From assembly GCA_964510535.1 (NCBI GenBank), contig CAZECG010000003.1, positions 1 to 64,000 on the forward strand: a DNA stretch of 64,000 nucleotides, written 5' to 3'. A program made the position numbers and the translations under genes. This document shows, one piece after another, positions 52,210-62,252 of this stretch; the stretch's first letter is position 1; every line of letters begins with the position of its first letter. The notes under the pieces are model-generated. The model ran no database searches, was not told the DNA's origin, and worked only from the letters and a program-made list of their open reading frames with translations. This DNA comes from JAJPXC01 sp964510535. Lineage in GTDB: Bacteria > Bacteroidota > Bacteroidia > Bacteroidales > Muribaculaceae.

Positions 52210-54711
52210 ATGGCGCAATCGATGCTGTTTAATGTCGGCGAGGAATATGCCGAAGTGGTGTTGCCGCTTCCGCTCCATGCAACGTTCACCTATCGTGTGC
52301 CGTCAGACATGAGCCGCAAGCTGCGGCAGGGTCATCGCGTGATTGTGCCTTTCGGGTCACGCAAGTTCTACACCGGCATAGTCATGGGGGTATCTTCGCG
52401 TCGGCCGGAGGGGATGGAAGTAAAAGAAATCGCCATGCTCCTTGACGAGCGGCCGGTGGTAAGGTATCCCCAACTGAAATATTGGCAGTGGCTGGCTGAT
52501 TATTATATGTCGCCGTTAGGGGATGTCTACAAAGCGGCTATCCCTGCCGGATTGAAACTTGAGAGCGAGACTTTTGTGGAAATTAATCCCGATTTTGATT
52601 GGTCGGATCAGGATACGCCCTTGACGGAGCGCGAGATGATTGTGACAGATTTGCTCCGCAACGGAGGTAAAATGCCGCTTTCAGAGGTTGCCAAAAAGAC
52701 TGGATTCCGAAATGTGGAGGCATTAGCCTCAAAGATGCTTGACAAAGGTGTGGCTGTCATTTCGGAAAAGGTGGTCGAACGCTATAAATCGCGGAAAGAG
52801 AGCATGGTTCGTCTGACATTTGACCCTGCGGATAAGGATTCCGTTAAAAACGCGTTTGAGGAGGTAAAGGGTGCGAAGAAACAGGAGACAATGCTGCTTG
52901 CGATGTTGCATTTGGCTGATGCCATGCGCCGCGATAGCGAAACCAAAGATGTTAGCCGTCAGGCTTTGCTCGATAGGTCGGGATGTACATCGGCCATTTT
53001 GCTCGCTTTGGTAAAAAAAAGGCTGGTAGAGGTGTACAAGTGCGAAATCAACCGTTTCTCGTTCACGGGGCGTCCGACTGGGGTTCTGCCGGTGCTGAGC
53101 GAGGCGCAACAGACTGCTTTAGACGGCCTGCACCGCTCGTTTCTCGACCATGATGTTTCGTTGCTTCACGGGGTAACGTCAAGCGGTAAAACGGAATTGT
53201 ATATACATCTGATAGATTATGTGATGCGCCGTGGCGATCAAGCGTTGCTATTGGTGCCTGAGATAGCGTTGACCACGCAGTTGACGCGAAGACTGCAATG
53301 CGTGTTTGGCGACAAAGTAGTGATATACCACTCCCGTTTCAGCGATAACGAAAGGGTCGATATATGGAGGCGTATGTTGTCGACCGATGGCCCCTGCGTC
53401 GTGATTGGGGCGCGCTCGTCGGTTTTCCTGCCTTTTGCCCGACTGGGAATAGTGATAGTCGATGAGGAACATGAGGGAAGCTATAAGCAATATGACCCTG
53501 CGCCACGCTACAATGGGCGCGACGCGGCGATAGTGCTCGCCACTATGCACGGAGCGAAAACTTTGCTTGGCAGTGCTACACCATCAATCGAAACATATTT
53601 TAAAGCGCGCTCTGGCAAATGGGGGATAGTGGAACTTACGGAACGTTACGAAGGGGCTGATTTGCCTGATATAGAAGTCGTTGATATGGCAAGAGCGCGT
53701 CGCGGCGGTTCTGTTGACGGGACATTCGCCCGGTCTACTGTCGAGATGGCCGATGCGGCTTTGAACCGCAAAGAGCAAGTGATATTTTTCCATAATCGGC
53801 GCGGCTATGCTCCGATGGCGAGGTGCAAGCAATGCGCTTGGACACCTAAGTGTGAACACTGCGATGTGTCGCTCACGGTTCACCGCCGGCTCAATCAGCT
53901 TGTGTGTCATTATTGCGGGGCCATGTATCCGATACCGTCCGTTTGCCCATCTTGTCATGAACCAGCCATAGAAATTGTCGGTTACGGCACCGAGAGAGTG
54001 GAGGATGAGGTAGAGGAGCGTTTCCCCTCGGCCAAAATGCTCAGAATGGATCTTGACACAACTCGCAATAAAGACGCGTATGAGAACATAATTGAGGAAT
54101 TCTCGGCGCATAAGGCCGATATTCTCGTCGGTACGCAGATGGTCACCAAAGGGCTTGACTTCGCGGGTGTTAGCCTTGTCGGGGTTCTTAACGCCGATGC
54201 CATTATCAATTTCCCCGATTTTCGTTCAACCGAGAGGGCGTTTAATATGCTTGCGCAGGTATCGGGACGGGCTGGCCGACGCGGGGGATGCCGGGGAAGT
54301 GTAGTGGTGCAGACTGTACAACCCACACATCCCGTGATAGGCTTTTTGAAGGAGCATGACTATAAAGGGTTTTACGATTATGAAATAGTCGAGCGCGAAC
54401 AGTTTCAATACCCTCCTTTTACCAGAGTGATATATATCTATCTGAAGCATCGCGACCCGCGTGTCATCGACGAGCTTTCGGCACGTTACGGGGCGATGCT
54501 GAGGGGATTGCTCGGCAACCGCGTTTTTGGCCCTGAGGAGCCACATGTGGGGCGTATTCAATCAATGTATATACGAAAAATCATGATTAAGCTCGAAATA
54601 GCGGCCTCGCCAAAGAAGGTGAAAGAAATTCTGAGACAGGCGCAAATTGATTTCTATAGCAACCATGATGCGAAAGGATTGACTGTCTATTATGATGTGG
54701 ATCCGCAATAG
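52210..54711 (+). CDS. priA: Primosomal protein N' (replication restart helicase PriA)
   Basis: It reloads the replisome at collapsed forks. The 833-aa protein has an N-terminal 3'-DNA-binding domain (about 12-110), a winged-helix segment, the helicase core with Walker A GVTSSGKTELY and the DEEH box, and GSATPS (motif III). An eight-Cys zinc region is inserted (CKQCAWTPKCEHC .. CHYCGAMYPIPSVCPSC). GTQMVTKGLDF and QVSGRAGRRG follow as motifs V and VI. It is followed 12 nt later by umuD. Confidence 0.97.
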   Translation: MAQSMLFNVGEEYAEVVLPLPLHATFTYRVPSDMSRKLRQGHRVIVPFGSRKFYTGIVMGVSSRRPEGMEVKEIAMLLDERPVVRYPQLKYWQWLADYYMSPLGDVYKAAIPAGLKLESETFVEINPDFDWSDQDTPLTEREMIVTDLLRNGGKMPLSEVAKKTGFRNVEALASKMLDKGVAVISEKVVERYKSRKESMVRLTFDPADKDSVKNAFEEVKGAKKQETMLLAMLHLADAMRRDSETKDVSRQALLDRSGCTSAILLALVKKRLVEVYKCEINRFSFTGRPTGVLPVLSEAQQTALDGLHRSFLDHDVSLLHGVTSSGKTELYIHLIDYVMRRGDQALLLVPEIALTTQLTRRLQCVFGDKVVIYHSRFSDNERVDIWRRMLSTDGPCVVIGARSSVFLPFARLGIVIVDEEHEGSYKQYDPAPRYNGRDAAIVLATMHGAKTLLGSATPSIETYFKARSGKWGIVELTERYEGADLPDIEVVDMARARRGGSVDGTFARSTVEMADAALNRKEQVIFFHNRRGYAPMARCKQCAWTPKCEHCDVSLTVHRRLNQLVCHYCGAMYPIPSVCPSCHEPAIEIVGYGTERVEDEVEERFPSAKMLRMDLDTTRNKDAYENIIEEFSAHKADILVGTQMVTKGLDFAGVSLVGVLNADAIINFPDFRSTERAFNMLAQVSGRAGRRGGCRGSVVVQTVQPTHPVIGFLKEHDYKGFYDYEIVEREQFQYPPFTRVIYIYLKHRDPRVIDELSARYGAMLRGLLGNRVFGPEEPHVGRIQSMYIRKIMIKLEIAASPKKVKEILRQAQIDFYSNHDAKGLTVYYDVDPQ

Positions 54712-54723
54712 GATAATTTCAAT

Positions 54724-55194
54724 ATGGGAACTGAAGAACTTAAACTAAGCATAAGCGGGAGCGATGTCTCGTCGCAGCTTGAGTTGCAGTATGCCGACGG
54801 AGGGGTTAAAGCCGGCTTTCCATCGCCCGCGCAGGACTATGTGGATGAATGGATTGACCTGAACAGTTATCTCGTGCCGCACCCGTCATCGACCTTTTAT
54901 GCCCGCGTGGCGGGCGACTCGATGTGTGAGGAAGGAATCGACGATGGCGACCTGCTCATAATCGACAAGTCGCTCCAGCCTGAGGACGGAGATTTGGCCG
55001 TGTGTTGCATTGATGGCGAGTTTACTCTTAAACGGCTGAAGCTCACACGCGGCAATTGCCTATATCTGATGCCGTCAAACCGCAAATACAAGCCAATCGA
55101 GGTGACAGAGGAAAACGAATTTATGGTATGGGGCATAGTGACGACAACCATCAAGCAAAACCGTCGTCCTCGAGGTCGGCGCAGTGGAGGGTGA
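54724..55194 (+). CDS. umuD: UmuD-like S24-family peptidase
   Basis: Self-cleaving subunit of error-prone polymerase V. The 156-aa protein has an A30-G31 cleavage site (GVKAGFPSPAQDYVDEWIDL), the catalytic S66 (VAGDSMCEEGIDDGDLLIID) and K103 (EFTLKRLKL). A short basic tail (RRPRGRRSGG) is unusual. It lies one base before umuC and 12 nt after priA on the same strand. Confidence 0.93.
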   Translation: MGTEELKLSISGSDVSSQLELQYADGGVKAGFPSPAQDYVDEWIDLNSYLVPHPSSTFYARVAGDSMCEEGIDDGDLLIIDKSLQPEDGDLAVCCIDGEFTLKRLKLTRGNCLYLMPSNRKYKPIEVTEENEFMVWGIVTTTIKQNRRPRGRRSGG

Positions 55195-55195
55195 T

Positions 55196-56458
55196 ATGAT
55201 TGGTCTCGTTGACTGCAATAACTTTTTTGTCAGTTGTGAACGCGTATTCCGTCCCGACTTGCTTGGGCGGCCTGTCGTGGTCTTGAGCAACAACGATGGT
55301 TGTGCCGTGGCGATTAGTGAGGAGGCAAAGCGGCTCGGCATCACGCGTGGAATGCCTTACTTTAAATTTCGCGGCATGGCCGAGCGCAACGGTGTGACCG
55401 CCATCTCAGGCAACCACCGCTTGTATGGCGATATGTCATCGCGCGTGATGGCAACTCTGCTCGCTATGGTCGATGAAATGGAGGTCTATTCGATTGACGA
55501 GGCGTTTCTGGCTATTCCCGGCGAAGTTGATGACTGTCTCAGGTTTGGGCGCGAGATTGTAAGGCGCGTCAAGCGCGATACAGGCATCCCTGTTTCGCTC
55601 GGACTTGCCGCCACCAAAACGTTGGCCAAACTCTCGGCGCGTTTTGCCAAGAAATATCCCGGATACCGCGGCGCCTGCATGATTGACACCCCCGAAAAAG
55701 CGGTCAAAGCGATGGCCTTAACGGCGATTGGTGATGTGTGGGGCATCGGCCGCCGTCATTCCGTGCGGTTAAACGAATGCGGAATCACCACTGCATTGAA
55801 ATTCGCCGAGTTGCCCAAGGATACTGTAATGAGATGGTTTGGCCTTTCAGGCGTGCGGACTTGGAACGAACTCAATGGCATTGCCTGTATAGAGCGAGAC
55901 ACTATTGATGCCGGGCGTCAGAGCATCACGTCGTCACGGTCGTTTGCTCATGATATTTATGAGTTCGACGAAATCCGTGAAGCGGTGGGAACATTCGCTT
56001 CAAGTGTGGCTCTGCGTCTCAGGAAACAAAAAGGTTATGCCGTCTCGTTGTCGGTTTTCATCGCTACAAACCGTTTTCACGATGGTTGTCGGCAATATTA
56101 CAATGCCGCTAAAGCTTCACTACCTAATCCCACCGACGACTCTTTGACAATCGCAGCTATAGCAATCGGGGCGTTAAAGACGATTTTTCGGGCCGGTTAC
56201 GGGTATAAAAAGGCGGGTGTGACGATAACGGAAATTGTCCCGGCTGAGGCTTGCCAGCGATCGTTGTTTGTCGATACGACAGAAGTGGAAAAGCGTTCAC
56301 GTCTGATGAAAGCCATCGACTCCATAAATAGCGGAGTGTCATCTGGGTGCGTGCGCATCGCATCTGCCGGCGAAATCACCGACAAAACTCGCTGCGATAA
56401 CGTCTCTCCGAACTATACCACATCCCTCGACGACATCATTACCGTCACCGCTCGTTGA
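55196..56458 (+). CDS. umuC: Error-prone DNA polymerase V catalytic subunit UmuC
   Basis: A Y-family polymerase for damage bypass. The ATG at 55196 (MIGLVDCNNFFVSCERVF) matches UmuC starts and follows the umuD stop by one base; a GTG at 55184 would overlap it. The 420-aa protein has D6 and D101-E102 (YSIDEAFL) as catalytic acids, a fingers/palm region, an HhH segment (ALTAIGDVWGIGRRHSVRL) and a C-terminal little finger. It is not followed by further genes: a very strong hairpin terminator comes next. Confidence 0.95.
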   Translation: MIGLVDCNNFFVSCERVFRPDLLGRPVVVLSNNDGCAVAISEEAKRLGITRGMPYFKFRGMAERNGVTAISGNHRLYGDMSSRVMATLLAMVDEMEVYSIDEAFLAIPGEVDDCLRFGREIVRRVKRDTGIPVSLGLAATKTLAKLSARFAKKYPGYRGACMIDTPEKAVKAMALTAIGDVWGIGRRHSVRLNECGITTALKFAELPKDTVMRWFGLSGVRTWNELNGIACIERDTIDAGRQSITSSRSFAHDIYEFDEIREAVGTFASSVALRLRKQKGYAVSLSVFIATNRFHDGCRQYYNAAKASLPNPTDDSLTIAAIAIGALKTIFRAGYGYKKAGVTITEIVPAEACQRSLFVDTTEVEKRSRLMKAIDSINSGVSSGCVRIASAGEITDKTRCDNVSPNYTTSLDDIITVTAR

Positions 56459-56545
56459 TATAGTTGCCCCGCCTTATTATGAAAAAATAGGAATTTGACT
56501 CTTGGATTGCTCTGGACGATAATGGACAAAGATTCCGTTATGGGT

Positions 56546-56594
56546 ATAAGAAATGAATCGCTCAAAAACTTTTTTTGAGCGATTCATTTCTTAT
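56546..56594. terminator. Bidirectional terminator, perfect 23-bp hairpin
   Basis: Arms 56546-56568 and 56572-56594 are exact reverse complements with a 3-nt loop. The A5 and T-rich inner ends and the flanks suit both directions. It serves umuC (+) and malQ (-), which converge here. Confidence 0.93.
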
Positions 56595-56609
56595 GTGAAC
56601 ATGCGGCGT

Positions 56610-59288
56610 TTAGCGGCCTGACGCTTTTATCATGTCGCGCAGACGGTGGTTGAACGACTCTTGACCCAACAGGTCTTCCATCGTGAGGTGCATACGGTAA
56701 CGCCAGTAGTGGCGCGGGTTGGCCGGGATGTTGATTTGTTCCTCAAATGGGTTCTTACGACGCAGGTCGCCGTCAATCGAAAGCCAGTCTTGCAGCGGCA
56801 GGATGCAGAGCATCGATGGCGATGCGAGATGCTGGCCGACGATTTTCTCACAAACCCATGGCTCGGCATAGTATGGTGCCACACCCATTGCGTGGAGCAC
56901 GTCGTTGTAGAACCGTTGCGTCTTGTCGCGGTTCTCTTCCCACCATTGGCGTATGCCGCCCATGTCGTGGGTCGATGTGGTGCATACCGAGTAGTAGGGA
57001 TAGTTGTAAGTGTTGCCAAACTCGGCTCGCGGGTCTTTGGGCATACGCTGTATCTCAAGCGAAAGAATTTCAAGGGCATTCATCACGGCGGGGACGCAGT
57101 CGGGTATCATGCCGAGGTCTTCTGCGCAGGTGAGCATATTGGTCGCTTCGATAAGCGGGGGAAGTTTCCACATCGCTTTGCCATACCAGAAATCGTTGTG
57201 ACGGTGATAGAAGAAGTCGTTGTAAAGGCGGTCGAAACACCATCTCTCGTAGTCGGTCAGCGAACGGTAGATATAGGTGTACTGAGCGGAGATGCGAGGG
57301 TGGTATTTGCCTTTTTCGTAGGGGTCTTCGACAAACAGCACATCGTCAATCAGACCGAGCAGTGCGTTGCATAGTTTGTCGTTTTTGTCGTTTTTCTCTT
57401 GAGCGGAGAAATAGTCGGCTACTTTGCGCTGGGTGTTGAACTCCTGACGTAATTTATAGCGGCCAAACCCTGCGTTGACGAGGAACCGCTCTTTGGCCTC
57501 GGCTGTGAATTCGCCGAAGAAGTCGCCAAGGAAGTAGTCCATGATGTAGGGGGTGGTCTGCAGGTCTACATCGAGCCAGAAGTCGTAGTTGTATTTAAGT
57601 TCGTCGGGAGTGAACGGCAGGGCCGGGTTGAACACGCCGAGAAGCCCGTGCAGAGCATCCATGGGGATTTGCCAGATGCGGAAAAATCCGAGCACATGGT
57701 CGATGCGGTAAGCGTCGAAGTATTCCGACATTTTGCGGAATCGGGCTTTCCACCATGCGAATCCGTCGCGGTTCATCTCCTCCCAGTTGTAAGTGGGGAA
57801 TCCCCAATTCTGACCGAGGACAGAGAAATCATCGGGCGGTGCGCCGGCTTGGCAGTCAAGATTGAACAGGCGGGGCGAAATCCAAGCGTCGACGCTTGTG
57901 CGCGAGATGCCGATGGGTATATCGCCCTTGATTGCCACACCTTTCGAGTGGGCGTAGTCGCGTACATGGCGCATCTGTTTGTCGAGATGATATTGCACAT
58001 AGTACACGCGGTTTATGTCGTCGGCGTTGTCCTTGATGAATTTTGCGATTTTCTTTTCGTTGTAGACTGCGTATTGTCCCCATTTCTCGAACTGGGGTGT
58101 CTGGTTCTGGTCGCGCAGCACGCAGAATGCGGCGTAAGGGGTGAGCCATTCGGCGTTTTTCTCAACAAATGCCTTAAACTCCGGGGAGTTGACTGTGGCC
58201 TCACCTTCCTGACGGAAAATCTCGGCTACAAATTCGTTTTTCGCTTTAGTGACACGCTCATAGTCAATCTGTTCAAGGGCGTTAAGCTCGCAGCCGAGGT
58301 TGTCGTAGTAAGCCTGACGGTCGGGGTCTTTGAGGCATCCAAGCTCCCCAAGACGCAGATACATAGGATGTAGGGCGAATGTGGAGTTGGCGTTGTAGGG
58401 GTATGAGTCAGTCCAGGTATGGGTCATGGTGGTGTCGTTAATCGGGAGAATCTGTAGGAAGTTCTGCCCGGTCTCGGCTACCCAGTCAATCATTTTTTTG
58501 AGGTCGATGAAGTCGCCAACGCCGAAGTCGTCTTCGGTGCGCACCGAGAACACGGGGATGGCCGCACCCGCACCGCGCCAAGGGGTCATCGGGTTGATAA
58601 AACGCATTCCGCTGACAACAAGCACCTCATTTTTGCGGGCGGGGACTATGTTGAAGCTGCGATTGTCGCCCCCTTCCCATGCCACTACCGCGCCGGTGGC
58701 CTTGTCGAGTATCAGAAATTTGTATTCAAACGGAGTTTCGAGAGACGCTAACTCGAGATTTACGTTCCATATCGGGAATGAAGCATCGTTCATCACGACG
58801 GCTTTGGCAGGGTCCCACTCTCCAAGACCGGGGCAACCGCCACTGATGGCGAGGACCTGATTGCTTTTGACCATCGGGGCGGCTATTGAAATTGACAGTA
58901 TTCCGTTTTTTGGCGTCAATCTTTTTTCGCGTTCGGAGCGACAGCAGATGCAGTCGGTGAATGCTGATGAATAGTAAGGTTTATCCCACGGTTGGTCTTG
59001 CCAACGGTCAAAAATCTCATAGAACTTTGAACTGCGAGCGCGGCGGAAACGGTGAGGTTGACCCCATTCGCGTTTTGTGTAGCCGTTTTCGTGACGTATA
59101 AAATATGAGTATTCAAAATCCGGCGTGCCGTCGGCGACATCAATTTCTATTGACCACGACTGTTCACCGTCGAGGGTGAGTTTCACGGCTTTGCTCAGGT
59201 CGCCATTCCCGAGCTCGGGGATGTTTCCGGTCAAATATACAGCTTCGCCCCAATTCGTGCGATAATTGATATTGAATGATAGGTTCAT
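56610..59288 (-). CDS. malQ: 4-alpha-glucanotransferase with N-terminal CBM20 domains
   Basis: A glycoside hydrolase family 77 enzyme that rearranges malto-oligosaccharides and glycogen or starch pieces. Of 892 aa, residues of about 1-230 hold two starch-binding CBM20 domains (SFNINYRTNWGEAVYLTGN; GGCPGLGEWDPAKAVVM). The rest is the MalQ barrel, with the nucleophile Asp in AYRIDHVLGFFRIW, the acid Glu in CAEDLGMIPDCVP and Asp in TSTHDMGGIRQWW. It has no signal peptide, so it works on stored or imported glucans. CBM20-MalQ proteins are usual in Bacteroidetes (and in plant DPE2). Confidence 0.96.
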   Translation of the reverse strand: MNLSFNINYRTNWGEAVYLTGNIPELGNGDLSKAVKLTLDGEQSWSIEIDVADGTPDFEYSYFIRHENGYTKREWGQPHRFRRARSSKFYEIFDRWQDQPWDKPYYSSAFTDCICCRSEREKRLTPKNGILSISIAAPMVKSNQVLAISGGCPGLGEWDPAKAVVMNDASFPIWNVNLELASLETPFEYKFLILDKATGAVVAWEGGDNRSFNIVPARKNEVLVVSGMRFINPMTPWRGAGAAIPVFSVRTEDDFGVGDFIDLKKMIDWVAETGQNFLQILPINDTTMTHTWTDSYPYNANSTFALHPMYLRLGELGCLKDPDRQAYYDNLGCELNALEQIDYERVTKAKNEFVAEIFRQEGEATVNSPEFKAFVEKNAEWLTPYAAFCVLRDQNQTPQFEKWGQYAVYNEKKIAKFIKDNADDINRVYYVQYHLDKQMRHVRDYAHSKGVAIKGDIPIGISRTSVDAWISPRLFNLDCQAGAPPDDFSVLGQNWGFPTYNWEEMNRDGFAWWKARFRKMSEYFDAYRIDHVLGFFRIWQIPMDALHGLLGVFNPALPFTPDELKYNYDFWLDVDLQTTPYIMDYFLGDFFGEFTAEAKERFLVNAGFGRYKLRQEFNTQRKVADYFSAQEKNDKNDKLCNALLGLIDDVLFVEDPYEKGKYHPRISAQYTYIYRSLTDYERWCFDRLYNDFFYHRHNDFWYGKAMWKLPPLIEATNMLTCAEDLGMIPDCVPAVMNALEILSLEIQRMPKDPRAEFGNTYNYPYYSVCTTSTHDMGGIRQWWEENRDKTQRFYNDVLHAMGVAPYYAEPWVCEKIVGQHLASPSMLCILPLQDWLSIDGDLRRKNPFEEQINIPANPRHYWRYRMHLTMEDLLGQESFNHRLRDMIKASGR

Positions 59289-59381
59289 AAATCAAGGCTT
59301 TTATATTATGATGTTATAGTAATTATTCGATGTGGTGCTGTCGAAAACGACGGTATAAATTTAAATAAAAATTGTAATAGA

Positions 59382-59420
59382 AAAAGCCGATTTTGAAATT
59401 TTTTTCCAAAATCGGCTTTT
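59382..59420 (-). terminator. Terminator of nrdJ
   Basis: A 14-bp stem AAAAGCCGATTTTG / CAAAATCGGCTTTT (59382-59395, 59407-59420) with a T-rich tail on the minus strand, 31 nt past the nrdJ stop. Confidence 0.88.
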
Positions 59421-59451
59421 CGTGCCATGAAACTATGCTATAAAGCAGGGT

Positions 59452-61995
59452 TTATCCGCATTTTGAAGTGCCGCATGAGGTGCATATCAAGCAGCCTTCT
59501 TGATAAATCAAGGTCTCCTGTCCGCAGTTGGGGCATTTTTGACCCGATGCTTGAGTGCCGTTGGGAAGGTATTTTTTCAAAGCTCGTTCCACTCCCATCT
59601 TCCATGTGTTGATTGACTGGCTGTCAAGTTCGAGTCCGGCTACGAGCTTCATCACCTGGTCAATCGGCATACCGTAGCGCAGAACTCCCGAGATGAGTTT
59701 GGCGTAGTTCCAGTATTCGGGGTTGAACTTGTCTGACAGCCCCTCGATTGTGGTCTTGTAGCCTCGTTTGTTGACAAACTGGAAGTCATATCTCTTGTTG
59801 CCGTCGGCATCGATGGCCTTGATTATTTTTCCGTGTGTGACCGATTTGGGGCAGAAGATGCCATCTTCGTCATCGGCCAGACCGGTAAAAATCTCATATG
59901 GCCTTCCGTCGAGAAGCCCGACGAATGCAATCCACTTTTCTTTGTTGTTTTGGAATCTCACCACGTCGGCCTCAAGTTCGATGGGGCGTTTGATGATATG
60001 GGGTCTCACGTTGGCTAATCCCGGTTTCGGTGCGACATCGCTTTTCTTTTCGACTGCCACGAGAACGCCCGAACGTGAGCCGTCGCGGTAGACGGTGCAT
60101 CCTTTGCACCCCTGCCGCCATGCCTCGACATAGAGTTTGTTGACCATCTCCTCTGTGACATCGGCGGGCAGGTTGATGGTCACCGAAATCGAGTGGTCTA
60201 CCCACTTCTGTATGCGACCCTGCATCTTCACCTTTTCCACCCAGTCTATTTCGTTGGCGGTTGCTCCGGCATATGGAGAGCGGGCTACCAGCTCGTCGAG
60301 TTCCTCCTGGGTGTAATCATCCTTTACGGGGATGCCGTTGACGTTCATCCAATACAGGAACTTGGGGTGGTACACGATATATTCCTCAAACGCGTCGCCG
60401 GTGTCGTCGACATAGTCCACGCGCACGTCGGTGTCGTTGGGATTCACCTTGCGGCGGCGTTTATAGACGGGCATGAACACCGGTTCGATGCCCGAAGTCG
60501 TGCGTGTCATCAAACTGGTGGTGCCGGTCGGGGCTATGGTGAGACAGGCGATATTGCGGCGACCATGGCGCGTCATGGCTTCATATAGCTCAGGCGATGC
60601 CTCGCGCAGGCGGTTGATGTAGGGGTTGGCTTTCTCGCGTTCAGCGTCAAACACTTCAAACGCTCCGCGCTCTTTGGCCATCTCTACCGATGAGCCATAG
60701 GCGGCGAGTGCGAGCGCACGGTGTACGCTCTCCGAGAAGTTGGTGGCTTCCTGTGTGCCGTATTTCAGCCCCATGGCAGCGAGCATATCCCCCTCGGCTG
60801 TTGTACCTACGCCGGTGCGGCGTCCTTTCGATGTCTTGTCTTTGATTTTCTGCCACAGATGACGTTCGGTCGATTTCACTTCCTCGGTCTCGGGATCTTC
60901 ATCTATTTTCTTCAGGATGGCATCGATTTTCTCCATCTCAAGGTCGATAATGTCGTCCATGATGCGCTGTGCCTTACCGATGTGAACCCTGAACAGGTCA
61001 AAATCAAATTCGGCCTGTGGGGTATATGGGTTCTTGACATATGAGAACAGATTGACGGCCAGTAAGCGGCAGCTGTCATAGGGGCACAGTGGTATCTCGC
61101 CGCAGGGATTGGTCGATATTGTGCGGAAACCTAAGTCGGCGTAGCAGTCTGGCACTGACTCACGGGTGATGGTGTCCCAGAAAAGCACACCCGGTTCGGC
61201 CGATTTCCACGCATTATGTATTATTTTGTCCCAAAGTTTCGATGCGTCTACCTCTTTGGTTACCAGTGGGTTCTCGCCTGAAGTAGGGAAAGTCTGTATG
61301 TATTTCTCCCCGGTGACTGCCGCTTTCATGAAAGCATCGTCGATGCGCACCGACACGTTTGCCCCTGTCACCTTACCTTGCGTCATTTTTGCATCGATAA
61401 ACGCTTCCGAGTCGGGGTGCTTGATGCTGACGGTTAGCATCAGCGCGCCGCGTCGACCATCTTGAGCCACCTCGCGTGTCGAGTTGGAATAGCGTTCCAT
61501 AAATGGCACAAGTCCGGTAGATGTCAGAGCCGAGTTTTTGACAGGTGTACCTTTTGGACGTATGTGCGATAAATCGTGTCCAACCCCGCCGCGACGTTTC
61601 ATGAGCTGAACCTGCTCCTCGTCGATGCGTATCACTCCGCCATATGAATCGGGAGTGCCGTCAAGCCCGATGACAAAGCAGTTTGACAGTGATCCGACCT
61701 GATGGTTGTTGCCTATGCCCGACATCGGGCTTCCTTGAGGCACAATGTAGCGGAAATCTTTCATCAGCCCAAACACCTCGTCGGCACTCATTGGTGACGG
61801 ATAACGCTGCTCTATACGGGCTATCTCGTTGGCGATGCGGTGGTGCATATCATCGGGGGTCTGCTCGAAAATATTGCCGTAAGAATCTTTGAGGGCATAC
61901 TTGCTCACCCACACGCGCGCGGCAAGCTCATCGCCGTCAAAATATTTCAACGATGCCTGATAGGCTTCATCGTAAGTGTAAGTTTTATTTTCCAT
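59452..61995 (-). CDS. nrdJ: Adenosylcobalamin-dependent (class II) ribonucleotide reductase
   Basis: It makes deoxyribonucleotides using a B12 radical, with or without oxygen. The ATG at 61995 (MENKTYTYDEAYQASLKYF) gives 847 aa; an upstream TTG adds six residues. It has the active-site segment STNPCGEIPLCPYDSCRLLAVNL and the radical-site loop NIACLTIAPTGTTSLMTRTTSGIEPVF. SNCFVIGLDG carries the first redox Cys. A C-terminal zinc-ribbon tail (CPNCGQETLIYQEGCLICTSCGTSKCG, split in parts) carries the shuttle Cys pairs. No cobalamin riboswitch is evident upstream. Confidence 0.96.
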   Translation of the reverse strand: MENKTYTYDEAYQASLKYFDGDELAARVWVSKYALKDSYGNIFEQTPDDMHHRIANEIARIEQRYPSPMSADEVFGLMKDFRYIVPQGSPMSGIGNNHQVGSLSNCFVIGLDGTPDSYGGVIRIDEEQVQLMKRRGGVGHDLSHIRPKGTPVKNSALTSTGLVPFMERYSNSTREVAQDGRRGALMLTVSIKHPDSEAFIDAKMTQGKVTGANVSVRIDDAFMKAAVTGEKYIQTFPTSGENPLVTKEVDASKLWDKIIHNAWKSAEPGVLFWDTITRESVPDCYADLGFRTISTNPCGEIPLCPYDSCRLLAVNLFSYVKNPYTPQAEFDFDLFRVHIGKAQRIMDDIIDLEMEKIDAILKKIDEDPETEEVKSTERHLWQKIKDKTSKGRRTGVGTTAEGDMLAAMGLKYGTQEATNFSESVHRALALAAYGSSVEMAKERGAFEVFDAEREKANPYINRLREASPELYEAMTRHGRRNIACLTIAPTGTTSLMTRTTSGIEPVFMPVYKRRRKVNPNDTDVRVDYVDDTGDAFEEYIVYHPKFLYWMNVNGIPVKDDYTQEELDELVARSPYAGATANEIDWVEKVKMQGRIQKWVDHSISVTINLPADVTEEMVNKLYVEAWRQGCKGCTVYRDGSRSGVLVAVEKKSDVAPKPGLANVRPHIIKRPIELEADVVRFQNNKEKWIAFVGLLDGRPYEIFTGLADDEDGIFCPKSVTHGKIIKAIDADGNKRYDFQFVNKRGYKTTIEGLSDKFNPEYWNYAKLISGVLRYGMPIDQVMKLVAGLELDSQSINTWKMGVERALKKYLPNGTQASGQKCPNCGQETLIYQEGCLICTSCGTSKCG

Positions 61996-62252
61996 GATAC
62001 TGTATTTTTTCAACTTGCAAATTTTGTAAAATAAACCAACTTGACAAAATATTAGCCAAATAAGTTATCAACAATATGCTGAAATTGCCTGATTTGTTTC
62101 TCCAATGTGTTGGTAGACAGTGCTATGTATGTTTTATGACTTGCAAAAAGTTGTCAAAAAAGTGAATATCCCGGCAGTAAGGATTGATAATTCGCACTTT
62201 TGGTCGATTTGAGTTTATTGATTACTTTTGGCGGCATATTACTGATTATTAA

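Noticed and set aside
61996..62252. Cobalamin riboswitch upstream of the B12-dependent reductase
   Set aside because: I see no B12-box-like conserved core or suitable stem arrangement, and the region is short and AT-rich.
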